Below are positions 14,865 to 25,100 of a stretch of DNA of 32,116 nt, piece after piece. Numbering within the stretch: the first letter of the stretch is position 1; each line of letters starts with the position of its first letter. The DNA is from an uncultured Eubacteriales bacterium (GTDB lineage Bacteria; Bacillota; Clostridia; Peptostreptococcales; Anaerovoracaceae), in contig URWB01000007.1 of assembly GCA_900551415.1 (NCBI GenBank), forward strand, positions 1 through 32,116, read 5' to 3'. The notes below the pieces were generated by a model. It was not told the origin of the DNA and did no database searches. It was given only the letters and a program-made list of their open reading frames with translations. The translations under genes were made by a program, and so were the position numbers.

Positions 14865-15935
14865 ATGAAACAGCCGAATATGCGGAAACTGAGCCTGCTG
14901 CTCTGCCTGCTGCTGATCTTCAGCACTGTGCTCGGCGGCTGCGGCGCATCGAGTAGCCAGCCTTACCAAAAAGCGCTGGATGCGGTGCAGGCATATCTGG
15001 AAAAGACCGTTACCAAGCCGATGACCGGTTCCGTCGGCGGCGAATGGGCTGTCATCGCCCTGACACGCGGAGGCGGCAAGGTCAGCGACACGTTTCTGCG
15101 AACCTATCGTGAAAACACGGCGGCGGTCGTGCGGGAGGCACAGGGAGTGCTCAACACCGCGACCGGCTATAAATACACCGAATATGCACGCATCCTGCTC
15201 GGATGGACCGCGGCAGGCGGCGACCCGACGAATGTGGGCGGCTATGACTTTTTGGAAAAACTGACGGATCTGCGCAATGTGTGCCGACAGGGGATCAACG
15301 GACCCATCTGGGCTTTGATCGCTTATGACTGCGGCGGCTACGAGATCCCAGATGCGCCGGAGGCGCCGCAGACACAGCAAGGCGGCGGCGCGGCCGCGGC
15401 AAGCGGAAGGACGGCTGCCGCGCCGGTGCAGACGACACGCGAAGCACTGCTGCGGTATCTGTTGGACAACCGCACCGCGGACGGCGGCTGGACCTTGAGC
15501 GGCGAAGAGGCCGACGTCGATCTGACGGCCATGGCATTGACCGCGATGGCGCCTTATGTCTGCGGCGACGAGACGCTCTGCGGAGAGGTCACAAAAGAGA
15601 CACTGACCGAAGTCCGCGAGGCGGCAGATCGGGCGCTTTCCTGCCTTGCGGACAAAAAACTGCCGGACGGCAGTTTTGAAAGCTGGGGCAGCGTAAATGC
15701 CGAAAGCTGCGCGCAGGTTTTGACGGCGCTCTCTGCACTGGGGATTGATGCCGCGGAGGACGATCGCTTTGCCGGAACACTCGAGGCGCTGCTGGCCTTT
15801 CAGCAGAAGGACGGCGGGTTCACGCATGTCGTGGACGGCGGCACGAATCTGATGGCCACCGAGCAGGCAGCCTACGCGCTGGCAGCTTATGAACGGGTAA
15901 AAAATGGGGAACCGCGGCTCTTCGATATGCGATAG
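14865..15935 (+). CDS. Lipoprotein with alpha/alpha-toroid (squalene cyclase / intrinsic-factor-like) domain
   Basis: Surface lipoprotein of 356 residues. The signal sequence ends in the lipobox VLGGC (C26). The mature part is helical, with repeated glycine-rich turns typical of the prenyltransferase/squalene-cyclase alpha6/alpha6 toroid: ADGGWTLSGEEADVDLTAMA (near 205), PDGSFESWGSVNAESCAQVL (near 268) and KDGGFTHVVDGGTNLMATEQ (near 316). This fold is also the large domain of intrinsic factor and transcobalamin. Catalytic DxDD-type cyclase acids are not apparent, so ligand binding is likelier than catalysis. An Ala/Gly/Gln insert lies near 165-188. ATG 14865 is preferred because AAGGAAAC precedes it and it begins a proper lipoprotein signal; 14805 would add 20 residues. 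It ends 28 bases before the next gene. Confidence 0.84.
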   Translation: MKQPNMRKLSLLLCLLLIFSTVLGGCGASSSQPYQKALDAVQAYLEKTVTKPMTGSVGGEWAVIALTRGGGKVSDTFLRTYRENTAAVVREAQGVLNTATGYKYTEYARILLGWTAAGGDPTNVGGYDFLEKLTDLRNVCRQGINGPIWALIAYDCGGYEIPDAPEAPQTQQGGGAAAASGRTAAAPVQTTREALLRYLLDNRTADGGWTLSGEEADVDLTAMALTAMAPYVCGDETLCGEVTKETLTEVREAADRALSCLADKKLPDGSFESWGSVNAESCAQVLTALSALGIDAAEDDRFAGTLEALLAFQQKDGGFTHVVDGGTNLMATEQAAYALAAYERVKNGEPRLFDMR

Positions 15936-15963
15936 ATCAATAAAAAACAATAGGAGGAGAATG

Positions 15964-17964
15964 ATGAAAGAACACAAACACTTCAACATGCGGCGTCTGC
16001 TGACGGTCGTGCTGATGCTGGCTTTGATATTGAGTACAGCGGCGACCGGCTATGCGGCAGATCTGACGGAATCCGTATGCGAAAATCCGGATCCGGGCAA
16101 GGTCATAAAGACCGACTGGACGAATTTTCGCGGGAATAATACGCATAATGCGGTAACCAAGAGTCCGGTACCGACCAAGGCGTCCGAAGCGGCTCTGCTG
16201 TGGGCGACCAAATCCGGCAGCGGTTACGGCGGACAGGCAGTCGGCTCTCCGATTCTGGTAGACGGCTACCTATACTACAATCAGGGCAAGACCATCAACA
16301 AGATGGATGCGATCAGCGGCGAACGCGTCGCTTCCGCGCCGATGGTCAACAATTCCAGCTTCAGCATTGTACCGCCGACCTACGCGGACGGCAAGATCTT
16401 TGTCGGTCTGGCAGGCGGCATCGTGCAGGCCTTTGACGCCAAGACGCTCAAATCCCTGTGGGTCTATACGGACAAGCTGGGCGGACAGCCGAACTGCCCG
16501 ATCACCTATTATGACGGCTATCTTTATACCGGCTTTTGGAACTCCGAAACACGCGATGCCAATTTTGTCTGCCTCAGCGTCAAGGATGAAAATACGAAAA
16601 AGACCAACGAAGCGAAAAAAGCCAAATGGACGTACACTTCGAAGGGCGGATTTTATTGGGCAGGCGCTTATGTCTGCAAAAACTTCGTGCTGGTCGGCAC
16701 CGATGACGGCGACAGCGCTTACACCGAGCAGACGTCCAACCTGCTCAGCCTTGATCCGAAGACCGGTGCGCTGCTGGACAAAAAGAGCGGACTGAACGCG
16801 GACATCCGCAGTAATGTTTCTTATGATAAGACCACCGACCGTTATTATTTCACCTCGAAGGGCGGCAGCTTCTACGCGGCAAAGGTTTCCGCAAAGGGCA
16901 AGATTACCGATCTGAAGGAGCTGGATCTGGGCGGTATGAGTACCTCCACCCCGGCGATCTATAACGGCAGAGCCTACGTCGGCGTTTCCGGTCCGGGACA
17001 GTTCGCCAAATACAACGGACATAATATCACGGTCATTGATCTGAAAACATGGAAAATCGCCTATCGTGCGTACACGATGGGATACCCGCAGACCAGCGGC
17101 CTGGTCTACACTGGTGCGGGCGACGGCTATACCTATGTTTATTTCTTTGAAAACATGACGCCGGGCAAGCTGCGTTACATCAAAGACAAGCCGGGCCTGA
17201 CCGAACCGGTCGACGCGGTCATCGAAAATGACGGCATGCAGGATTGGGTCTGCGCGCCGACGCTGTTCACCCCGCAGGGCGCACAGGCACAGTATGCCAT
17301 CTGCAGTCCGATCGTCGACGAATACGGTACGATATACTTTAAAAACGACTCCGCGCAGATGATGGCGCTGGGCAGCAAGATCAAGAAGATCACGATCAGC
17401 AAGCTGCCGACGCAGACGACTTACGACATCGGGGATGTGTTCAACCCGGCAGGCATGAAGGTCGAAGCGGTGCTGGCAAACGGCAAGCGCATGGACATCA
17501 GCCAGTACGTACAGTACGGAGCCGACCCGCTGACCGCGAAGGATAGCGACGTACTGATCTACTACGCGAATCAGATGTACAATGACGAAACGCAGTTGGA
17601 TACGCTCTACGCAACGGTCGATATAAAAGTGAACGACGCCAAGACCAGTGAGGTCAACAACGCCGCGAAACGCCGGATCAAGGCAGCGCAGCCGTCGCTG
17701 ACCGTCAAGGCCGGCAGGAAGAGCGCGGTCCTCAGCTGGAAAAAGGTCCCGAACGCGAACGGTTATCAGATCTATCGCTCTTCGAAGAAGAGCGGCGGCT
17801 TCAAGTCCGTAAAGACCATCACCAAGGCTTCGGTCCTGACCTATATCGACAAGAGCCTGGCTTCCGGCAAGACGGGTTACTACAAGATCCGCGCTTACCG
17901 CACCATCAACAAGGCTCCGTATTACAGCAAGTGGTCGGCAGTCAAAAGCGTGAAGGCAAAATAG
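15964..17964 (+). CDS. Secreted beta-propeller protein with Ig-like and Fn3-like domains
   Basis: Exported protein of 666 residues. A signal peptide (likely cleavage after GYAA, about 29) is followed by a PQQ/YVTN-like beta-propeller (about 45-470) with repeated blades such as GSPILVDGYLYYNQGKTINK and STPAIYNGRAYVGVSG. Next comes a group-3 bacterial Ig-like domain (about 478-560; ITISKLPTQTTYDIGDVFNP, MKVEAVLANGKRMDIS) and a C-terminal Fn3-like domain (about 577-666; LSWKKVPNANGYQIYRSSKK, YYKIRAYRTINKAPYYSKWS). The propeller could bind a ligand or a partner protein; no enzyme motif is evident. AGGAGG (15952-15957) stands 6 bases before ATG 15964; ATG 15961 is adjacent. The Fn3 tail is shared with three other proteins of this cluster. 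Confidence 0.85.
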   Translation: MKEHKHFNMRRLLTVVLMLALILSTAATGYAADLTESVCENPDPGKVIKTDWTNFRGNNTHNAVTKSPVPTKASEAALLWATKSGSGYGGQAVGSPILVDGYLYYNQGKTINKMDAISGERVASAPMVNNSSFSIVPPTYADGKIFVGLAGGIVQAFDAKTLKSLWVYTDKLGGQPNCPITYYDGYLYTGFWNSETRDANFVCLSVKDENTKKTNEAKKAKWTYTSKGGFYWAGAYVCKNFVLVGTDDGDSAYTEQTSNLLSLDPKTGALLDKKSGLNADIRSNVSYDKTTDRYYFTSKGGSFYAAKVSAKGKITDLKELDLGGMSTSTPAIYNGRAYVGVSGPGQFAKYNGHNITVIDLKTWKIAYRAYTMGYPQTSGLVYTGAGDGYTYVYFFENMTPGKLRYIKDKPGLTEPVDAVIENDGMQDWVCAPTLFTPQGAQAQYAICSPIVDEYGTIYFKNDSAQMMALGSKIKKITISKLPTQTTYDIGDVFNPAGMKVEAVLANGKRMDISQYVQYGADPLTAKDSDVLIYYANQMYNDETQLDTLYATVDIKVNDAKTSEVNNAAKRRIKAAQPSLTVKAGRKSAVLSWKKVPNANGYQIYRSSKKSGGFKSVKTITKASVLTYIDKSLASGKTGYYKIRAYRTINKAPYYSKWSAVKSVKAK

Positions 17965-17984
17965 CCGGTTAGGGAGAAAAACGC

Positions 17985-19037
17985 ATGAATGGGAGAAAAG
18001 AGAAGAAGCGCAGGATCCTGCACCGGGCATGCTGCCTGCTCCTTTGTCTGAGCCTACTTTTATCACAGGAAAGCTTTGCGCTTGCGAAAGACACCGGCAC
18101 ATCTCAAACGCAGGCTGACGAGACCGCGGTTTTTAATGTGACCGACCAAATGCTGGACAAGGCAGCGGAGATCGGCAGGGCGAATACCCCGGGGATCATG
18201 TATGTAAGCCTTTCCGGCGCAGAACAGATGCAGGCTGTCCGCATCCGGCTCAAATGCAAGTGGATCGCCAACAACTGCCGCGGCGAGGATCCGCTGCAGA
18301 TCAGCCTGCAGACAACGATCGGCCACATCTCGCTCGACGAAGAGGTACAGCAGAGACTGACCGCTCGGAGTTTGGACGATGAGATTCTGGAATTCTTTCT
18401 GGCAAAGGTGTCGATGAGCCGCAAACAACGCGCACTCTATGGAAAAAACGCCGAAATGTGGCAGCTTACGTGCAGCATTGGCGGAAAAAAGGTTTCGGGA
18501 TTGTGGAAAGGAAAGGAATGGATCTCGGCATGGCTTGCGGTAGAACCGACGCCGGGTGTGAGCCGGCGAGCAGCCGTCATAAAGGAGGACGGCACACTTG
18601 TAGAGATCTGGGGACATGATCCGGACTACACCAAGGAGATCAGTTCGTCAAGAAATGCTTATTCGCTGACCACGGATACGTTCGGGACCATCGTGCTGCT
18701 GGACGCTGCGCAGAACTTCCGTGCCGTGCAGAACCGGGCCGGCGCGGTCAATCGAGCTGAACAGACCGTGATCAAAGCAAAAGCGGTCGGAAAACGCGGC
18801 GCGATCCAAGTCAGCTGGAAGAAACCCGAGGTTTCCGTAGACGGTTATCAGGTCTACGCTTCCTCAAAAAAGAACGGCAAGTGGAAAAAGATCAAGACCA
18901 CTTCCGCGCGCTCCTTCCGGCAGACCGGACTGAAAGCCGGAAGCCGGCGCTATTACAAGGTCCGCGGATATAAACATATCGGCGACGTGAAATGCTATAC
19001 CAAATGGTCCGCCAAGGTCACCGCGGCGGCACGCTGA
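17985..19037 (+). CDS. Secreted protein with C-terminal Fn3-like domain (paralogue 2)
   Basis: Exported protein of 350 residues, function unknown. It has an Arg/Lys-rich start with a hydrophobic core (about 13-30), a middle domain with LQISLQTTIGHISLDEEVQQ and MSRKQRALYGKNA that aligns with paralogues 1 and 3, and an Fn3-like end (about 265-350; VSWKKPEVSVDGYQVYASSK, YYKVRGYKHIGDVKCYTKWS). It starts 20 bases after the propeller gene with AGGGAG (17971-17976) 8 bases before the ATG, so it belongs to the same transcript. No cell-wall anchor motif is present. The conserved LYGK/IYGE stretch in the middle domain is shared by all three paralogues. Confidence 0.82.
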   Translation: MNGRKEKKRRILHRACCLLLCLSLLLSQESFALAKDTGTSQTQADETAVFNVTDQMLDKAAEIGRANTPGIMYVSLSGAEQMQAVRIRLKCKWIANNCRGEDPLQISLQTTIGHISLDEEVQQRLTARSLDDEILEFFLAKVSMSRKQRALYGKNAEMWQLTCSIGGKKVSGLWKGKEWISAWLAVEPTPGVSRRAAVIKEDGTLVEIWGHDPDYTKEISSSRNAYSLTTDTFGTIVLLDAAQNFRAVQNRAGAVNRAEQTVIKAKAVGKRGAIQVSWKKPEVSVDGYQVYASSKKNGKWKKIKTTSARSFRQTGLKAGSRRYYKVRGYKHIGDVKCYTKWSAKVTAAAR

Positions 19038-19115
19038 AATCGAAACAGCAGGTTGACCTGAAAGCAGGAGACTCTTTGCTATAAATCAGTTTTTATGAAA
19101 GAGAGGTAGTAAAAG

Positions 19116-19157
19116 ATGAAGAACCAAAAGAACCGAGGAGAGGAGGTGTCTGCATGA
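19116..19157 (+). CDS. 13-residue leader ORF coupled to the giant surface protein gene
   Basis: A short frame, MKNQKNRGEEVSA, starts at ATG 19116 with GAGAGG (19101-19106) 9 bases upstream. It ends with TGA at 19155-19157, so its stop overlaps the giant gene's start codon as ATGA. The codons for its last residues contain the AGGAGGTG ribosome-binding site of the giant gene. This geometry would couple translation of the two. The peptide itself may have no function, and the frame could be chance. Confidence 0.4.
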   Translation: MKNQKNRGEEVSA

Positions 19158-22100
19158 AAAAGAGACAAGGCGACTGGCGCAAAAAAGTTTTTTGCCTGCT
19201 GCTCGGCCTGATGATGGTCTTTTCGCAGATGGGCTTTGCCTTTGCGGAAACGGGCCTGGATCTGAGCGGGGAGCCGCAGCCGAGCCAGACTGAGGAACCG
19301 CAGACAGGCGGTGAAACGCAGGATGCAGAGCAGCCGCAGACGCCGGAGCAGCCGCAGGAAGCGGAAGCCCCTGTGAAAGAGCAGCAGCCGACGCCGGCGA
19401 GAACGGCGGCTGAGCTGCTGAACGCGGCCAATCAGCTGGCAGAAGCCAACCTGCCGCAGCTTCTTGCCGATGCGAGGATGCGGATGGTCTATGAAGGCAA
19501 ACAGGCTATGAAGATGGAAGATGCCTTTGGATTCACCGCCGATGCGGAAGGCGGCGGCACCTGGGCATGGGCTTCCTATACGCCGGAAGGCAGTGCGGAA
19601 GCGGTCAGCTGCGAAACCCTCAGTTATTACACGATCGAAGATCCCGCAGACTGGGAAGCGCTGACGGCTTGCGTCAACGCGGGCAATACCCTTGCGGGCA
19701 AGACCGTGGTGCTGGCAAACGACGTCGACTTCGAGCACAAAGTTCTGACACCGGTCGGCAATGTAAAAGAAGAAACGTATGGAGACAAAAACCAGTACAC
19801 GCGATATGTGTACATTCCGTTTTCCGGCATTTTTGACGGTCAGAAGCATGAGCTGCAGAATGTTTTATTCGACGATGAAAAAGCAGCCTATGATAAAGCC
19901 GTTGCGCTCTTTGGCTGCATTAAAGACGCGGAGATCAAGGATCTGACGGTGAGCGGAGCAGTGAACATTACGGCATTCACAGGCACATCGTCATCTTACG
20001 GCGGCGTTGCTGCGATAGTTGGATATCTTGACGGCAAGTCAATCTTAAGGCATGTCATCAATCGTTGTGACGTAAATGTTACGACCGGCAAACATGATGC
20101 TGCCGGGATCGTGAATACCGTCGGCAAAACCGGAACCATGCTGATGGAAAACTGCGCGAACTACGGTGCAGTGCATTCCGATAGAACCTATGGATACGCA
20201 TCAGGGCTTCTTTCGAACATCGTATCCGGCAGCTCGAACAATAAGATCCTCAATTGTTTCAATGAAGGAAATATTACGGGAACGGATCGCGGCGAGTATT
20301 CCGATACCACGCCTTATGAGATCGCACATGTTTCCTTGAAATATCTCAGCGAAGTCAGGGGCTGCTACGGGAGCGGAGAGAATAATCTTTTCCTTCTTTA
20401 CCGTGATCTGGATTATGACAAACGCACGCTTGTCAGCTGCGGCAAAGACAGCGATGGTGTGACCTACGACAATGTGACCTATGTGCCGAAAGAGCAGCTT
20501 CACAGCTGGAAGACCGTATGGCTTCTGAACCAGGGCAGCACAGTGCCGGCCTATACCATAAAGGACGGCAAGCTGCAGTGGGCGGAAGCAGACAGTCCGG
20601 CCGTTTATCAGGTCACGATTATGCCGTATACCTATGGGCAGGACACCAATCCGATCACAGCAAGTGCAGAAGTCACGGCGTTGGGAGAAGGCATCGAACA
20701 GGACTATTATGTCACAGACGGCACCGAACTCAAGGTAAAGCTGCAGGGCACGAAGGAGCAGTATCCGGTCTATACCGTGACCGAACTGGCGAATGGTGAC
20801 CGAGGCGCCGGACAGAGCCGCTTCGAAGCCAACGAAAAAAAGGAATCTGCGCTGGAGATGACCTTGAAGGTCGAAGGCAAAAATATCACGCTGCAGTATG
20901 GCAGCATGGCAGAATACGAACAGGAACCGAACACCCTGTGGTATTCGGAGCAGAAGTCCGAATTTACGTTACAGACGCCGGGCGAACTGCGGGGCTTCGC
21001 GCAGCTGGTCAACGGCGGCAATGATTTCAGCGGCCGGACCGTCAAACTCGGCAAAGATATCGATGTCAGCAAGGATGAAATCTGGACACCGATCGCGGCG
21101 AAGAAAGCAGCACCGTTCAAGGGCACCTTTGACGGAGCCGGCAAGAAGATCACGTATCAGATCGGGGAATGCAGTAAAACGGACATGGCATTGTTTGGCT
21201 ATCTCGACGGTGCAGAGCTGAAGAATCTGACCGCTGCCGGCGAAAACCATGCGAGTGCAGGTTCAACAATCGGCACAGCCGGTCTTTGCGTTTCCGCAAC
21301 CAACAGCCGGATCACAGACTGTGTGAACGGGGTCAAAGTTGTGGGGCAGACTAGAAATATGGCAGTCACCGGTGGAATTTTAGCCACTGCAACCAACAGC
21401 GTGATCGAAAACTGCGTCAACAAAGCAGATATTACAGGAAACTCGACAACTGCGGGCATTGTCGCAGAAACAAAGAACAATACGGCTGCCAAGTGCACCT
21501 ATATCCGCGGCTGCCGCAACGAAGGCAGCATCACCGGCACCAAAACGGGCGGCATTGTGGGCAACTATGCAAGCAGTGGCGTGTTGAAGGAACCGGTAGT
21601 GGAAAACTGCCGCAACCTCGGCGCTGTTACAGCCAGCGGCACGAATGTCGGCGGCATTGTCGGCAGCTTTACCGGCTGGATGCGGAACTGTGAAAATACC
21701 GCCGAAATCGATGGAAACGGCAAGAGCGTGATCGGCGGGATCGTCGGTTACCTGCAGGCTGCGACGAATGCAGAGAGCCGGATCGAAAAATGCCGCAACA
21801 GCGGAGCTGTCTGCGGTACAGCGGCTGCGGGCGGTATTGTAGGAAATACGGACAGTAAGAGAACTTCAAAAATACAGATCGTAAACTGTGAGAACACCGG
21901 CAATGTGCAGACCCAAAAGACGGACGGCGCGACCGGCGCCAGCAACGGCGGCATCATCGGATCGAGCAGTTTTCCGACAGTGGCTTCCCAGACCGGCGCC
22001 GCACTGTATGTGCAGGGCTGTATCAGCTATGTGGCAGAGAATACGCAGTTAAAGGCGATCGGTTCACTGTACAACAGCGAGAACGCCAATCCGACCAGAA

Positions 22101-25100
22101 AGTACGAAGCCGTTTATGCGCTTGCCGAAGAGGGCGAGGTTCTGGTCTATGACGGGACCGAACCGTTGGCGGTCAATGCGGACAGCTTCAAGAGAAGTAC
22201 GATGACGGTCAAGCTCAACAAAGCCGGCGGCGAAAACTTCTGGGGATATGACGCAAAGGCGAAGTATCCGCTGTTCGGCAAGTTTGCGGAATATCCGATC
22301 ATGGAGATCGCATTTAAGCCATTTACGGAAGCCGATGCGGAAAAATATCAGATTGATCTGGTATCCGACGGCAAGAGCTTGACGTTAGATGGCAGCGAAA
22401 ACGAAAAGAGCACGGAAATGACACGTGATTTCAAGGCCGTGCTGAACATTAAAGATAAGACGGATGCATCAAAGTCTGCCAAAGTGATATTCATTATCAA
22501 TGGGCAGGTCAGCAGCCTGCAGGACGCCAAGGATGTTCCGATCCGGGCACAGATGCAGAATATCCTTGCGGTTTACGGCGATGAAGCAAACTATGAGAAC
22601 TTTGTATTTACGGACTGGTATGATGACGCAGCGGAAGAACTTACGATTGATACAGCCGGACAGCTCAGGGGCCTTGCGCAGCTCGTAAATGAAGGCAAGA
22701 GCTTTGCCGGCAAGACCGTAAAGCTGGCAAAGGATATCGACCTGTCGGCCCTCTGCGGCGCGGAGATCGGTTCATGGCAGCCGATCGGCCTCGAAAACTT
22801 CTTCAGCGGAACCTTCGACGGACAGGGACACAGCATCCGCGGCCTTTACATCGACCTGCAGGATCTGCAGAGCGGCGAGGATGCCGGTCTGTTCGGCAAG
22901 ACCAGCGACGCAGAGATCCGTGATCTGACGATCCGCGGATCCAAGATCTGCGACACCGGTGAAACGCCGAACGCCAAAGTTTCTGTGGGCATGCTGCTCG
23001 GCAGCTCCCAGATGAACCTGACAGTGAGCAAGATCAAAATCGCGGAAGACTGCAGCGTACAGGCAGCAGCAGCCTGTGTCGGCGGTATCATCGGTCTCGT
23101 TTCGACAGCGGCGCATAATACACCAACGTCCTTACGACAGGATGCGAAGATCAGCGAAGTCGAGAACCATGCCGATGTGAAGCTGCTGGCCGGCGGCAAG
23201 CGGAAAAATATGTCGATGCCTCGCTTTAACAGACTTAGCGTAGAAGCGACCAGTGTCGGCGGCATTATCGGTTATACGGCTAACGGTTCAGACTCTTGGT
23301 TCGGCGCGCGTGAAGGCGAACTGCGCCTTGCGGTGAACAGCGGCAATATCACCAATGAAGCCGCGACCGCAGATACGACAAAGCCGTATTATAACTGCGC
23401 CGGCGGCCTGATCGGTACCGCGCACAGCTATATCGGCAATGCAGCCGGCGGCGGCTCTACAAACTGCGCTTTGCCGGTCTCCCTGTGCTATAACACCGGC
23501 GATGTGACGGCGAAAGAAGCCAACGGCCGTGCAGCCGGCATCACCGGTCTGCGGGTCGGCTATAAGTCTACAGACACGAACAGCGGTGCATACAACCCTG
23601 CTTCGCAGATCGGAAACTGTTTCAGTACGGGTAAGGTCGAGGGCGAAACGGCAGCGGCAATTTCCACCGCCTTCGTACTGCAGGCAGATAACGAAGCAAA
23701 CTACTATGTGGATCACTTTGCGGAAGGCGTCAGCATCCAAGACGCCAAATACGCGAAAAAGGTAAGCGAAGAAGCTGTAACCGACGGCAGTCTGGCCTAT
23801 ATCCTCGACAAGGGCGATCTGGCCGGCAAGCGTACCGCTTTCTTTGACCAGGGAGCGCAGAATCCGGTATTTTCCACCGGCAGTACGGTATACAAACTGA
23901 ATGTACATACCGTCGGCCTGGACGATATCGAAGGTCTGCAGGAGGCGATCACGCTTCCGTTCGCAGACAAGCGGACGCAGATGGATGTCAGCTGCGATGC
24001 AAAACTCCTGACCGGATATTTCGCAAAGAAACCGGCAGAAGAATATCCGATCACCTTCCAGGTCAACACACCGGAGGGCTACGCACTCAGCGAGGTTTCC
24101 GGCAGCGGGATCCTCGAAGGCAGCCTGAAGATCAAAGATAAAGAGATCAAAGAGAAAGAAACCGGTAAGATCGATCTGACCTCGACGGTGACCCTGACGG
24201 TCAGCGCAGGTGCAGACCTGAACCTCTACCTGAACTTTATCAAAATGCCGAGCGATTACGGCACCGAAATGAAAGTCGTACTCAACGGCAATGCCGGCGA
24301 AGAAAAGCTGTGGACGCTGCTCCCGCTGATCACGCCGCCGAAAAAAGCAGAAGAGATCTCGTTCACCTATCAGAACGGAGATCGTCTGAGTGAAGAAACC
24401 CTGAACAAGCAGATCGCAAAGCAGGTCCTCAACGATCCGATCAGCCGCAAGGGCTATCGTTTCACCGGTTGGTACACCGACCGTGAATGCCTGCAGCCGT
24501 TTGCTTACACCAAGATCCTCAGCGGTTACGATACCGAAGAACATCCATTGACCCTGTATGCGGGATGGGAGAAGATCGATACCGTGACGATCACGTTGAA
24601 CGGAAACGGCGATGAAAAAGATCCGGCGTTGTTTGACGAGCGTCTGTACGAAGGTGAAGCCATCGATGACCAGTCGATTTATGCCTTTGACGCGGAAACC
24701 GGCAGCAAAGCCGAGATCCCGGCAGCAAAAGAACCGACCAGAGACGGTTATGCGTTCTGCGGATGGTTCTATGACGCCGGCAGCCATCTGAAATTTGACG
24801 CCGATACTTTCACAAGCGACCTGACTTTATATGCAGGCTGGCTTGCAGAGGACGAATGCATGCTGACCTTTGACGCGGACGGCGGATACTTTAACGTCGA
24901 CGGACAGAAGAGTGCGGCATATCTCGTCAAAGTGAAGAAGAACGCAGAAAACCTTGCGATCGCAGGGCTCGGCGTTCCGAAGGCACAGCACGATATGGTA
25001 CAGGGACGCGGCTATCAGTTCCTGGGATGGGCACCGGACGGCAGCGACGAAGTCCTTGACAGCATTCCGGCTGTCAGCGCGGATATGAAGCTGATCGCAA

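Noticed and set aside
16270..18102. 610-codon open frame on the minus strand opposite the propeller gene
   Set aside because: No start signal and no recognisable motif; it crosses two well-supported plus-strand genes.
23288..24787. 499-codon open frame on the minus strand inside the giant gene
   Set aside because: It lies wholly within a repeat-protein gene whose own frame shows GLUG and InlB-type repeats; the antisense frame shows only codon-bias artefacts.
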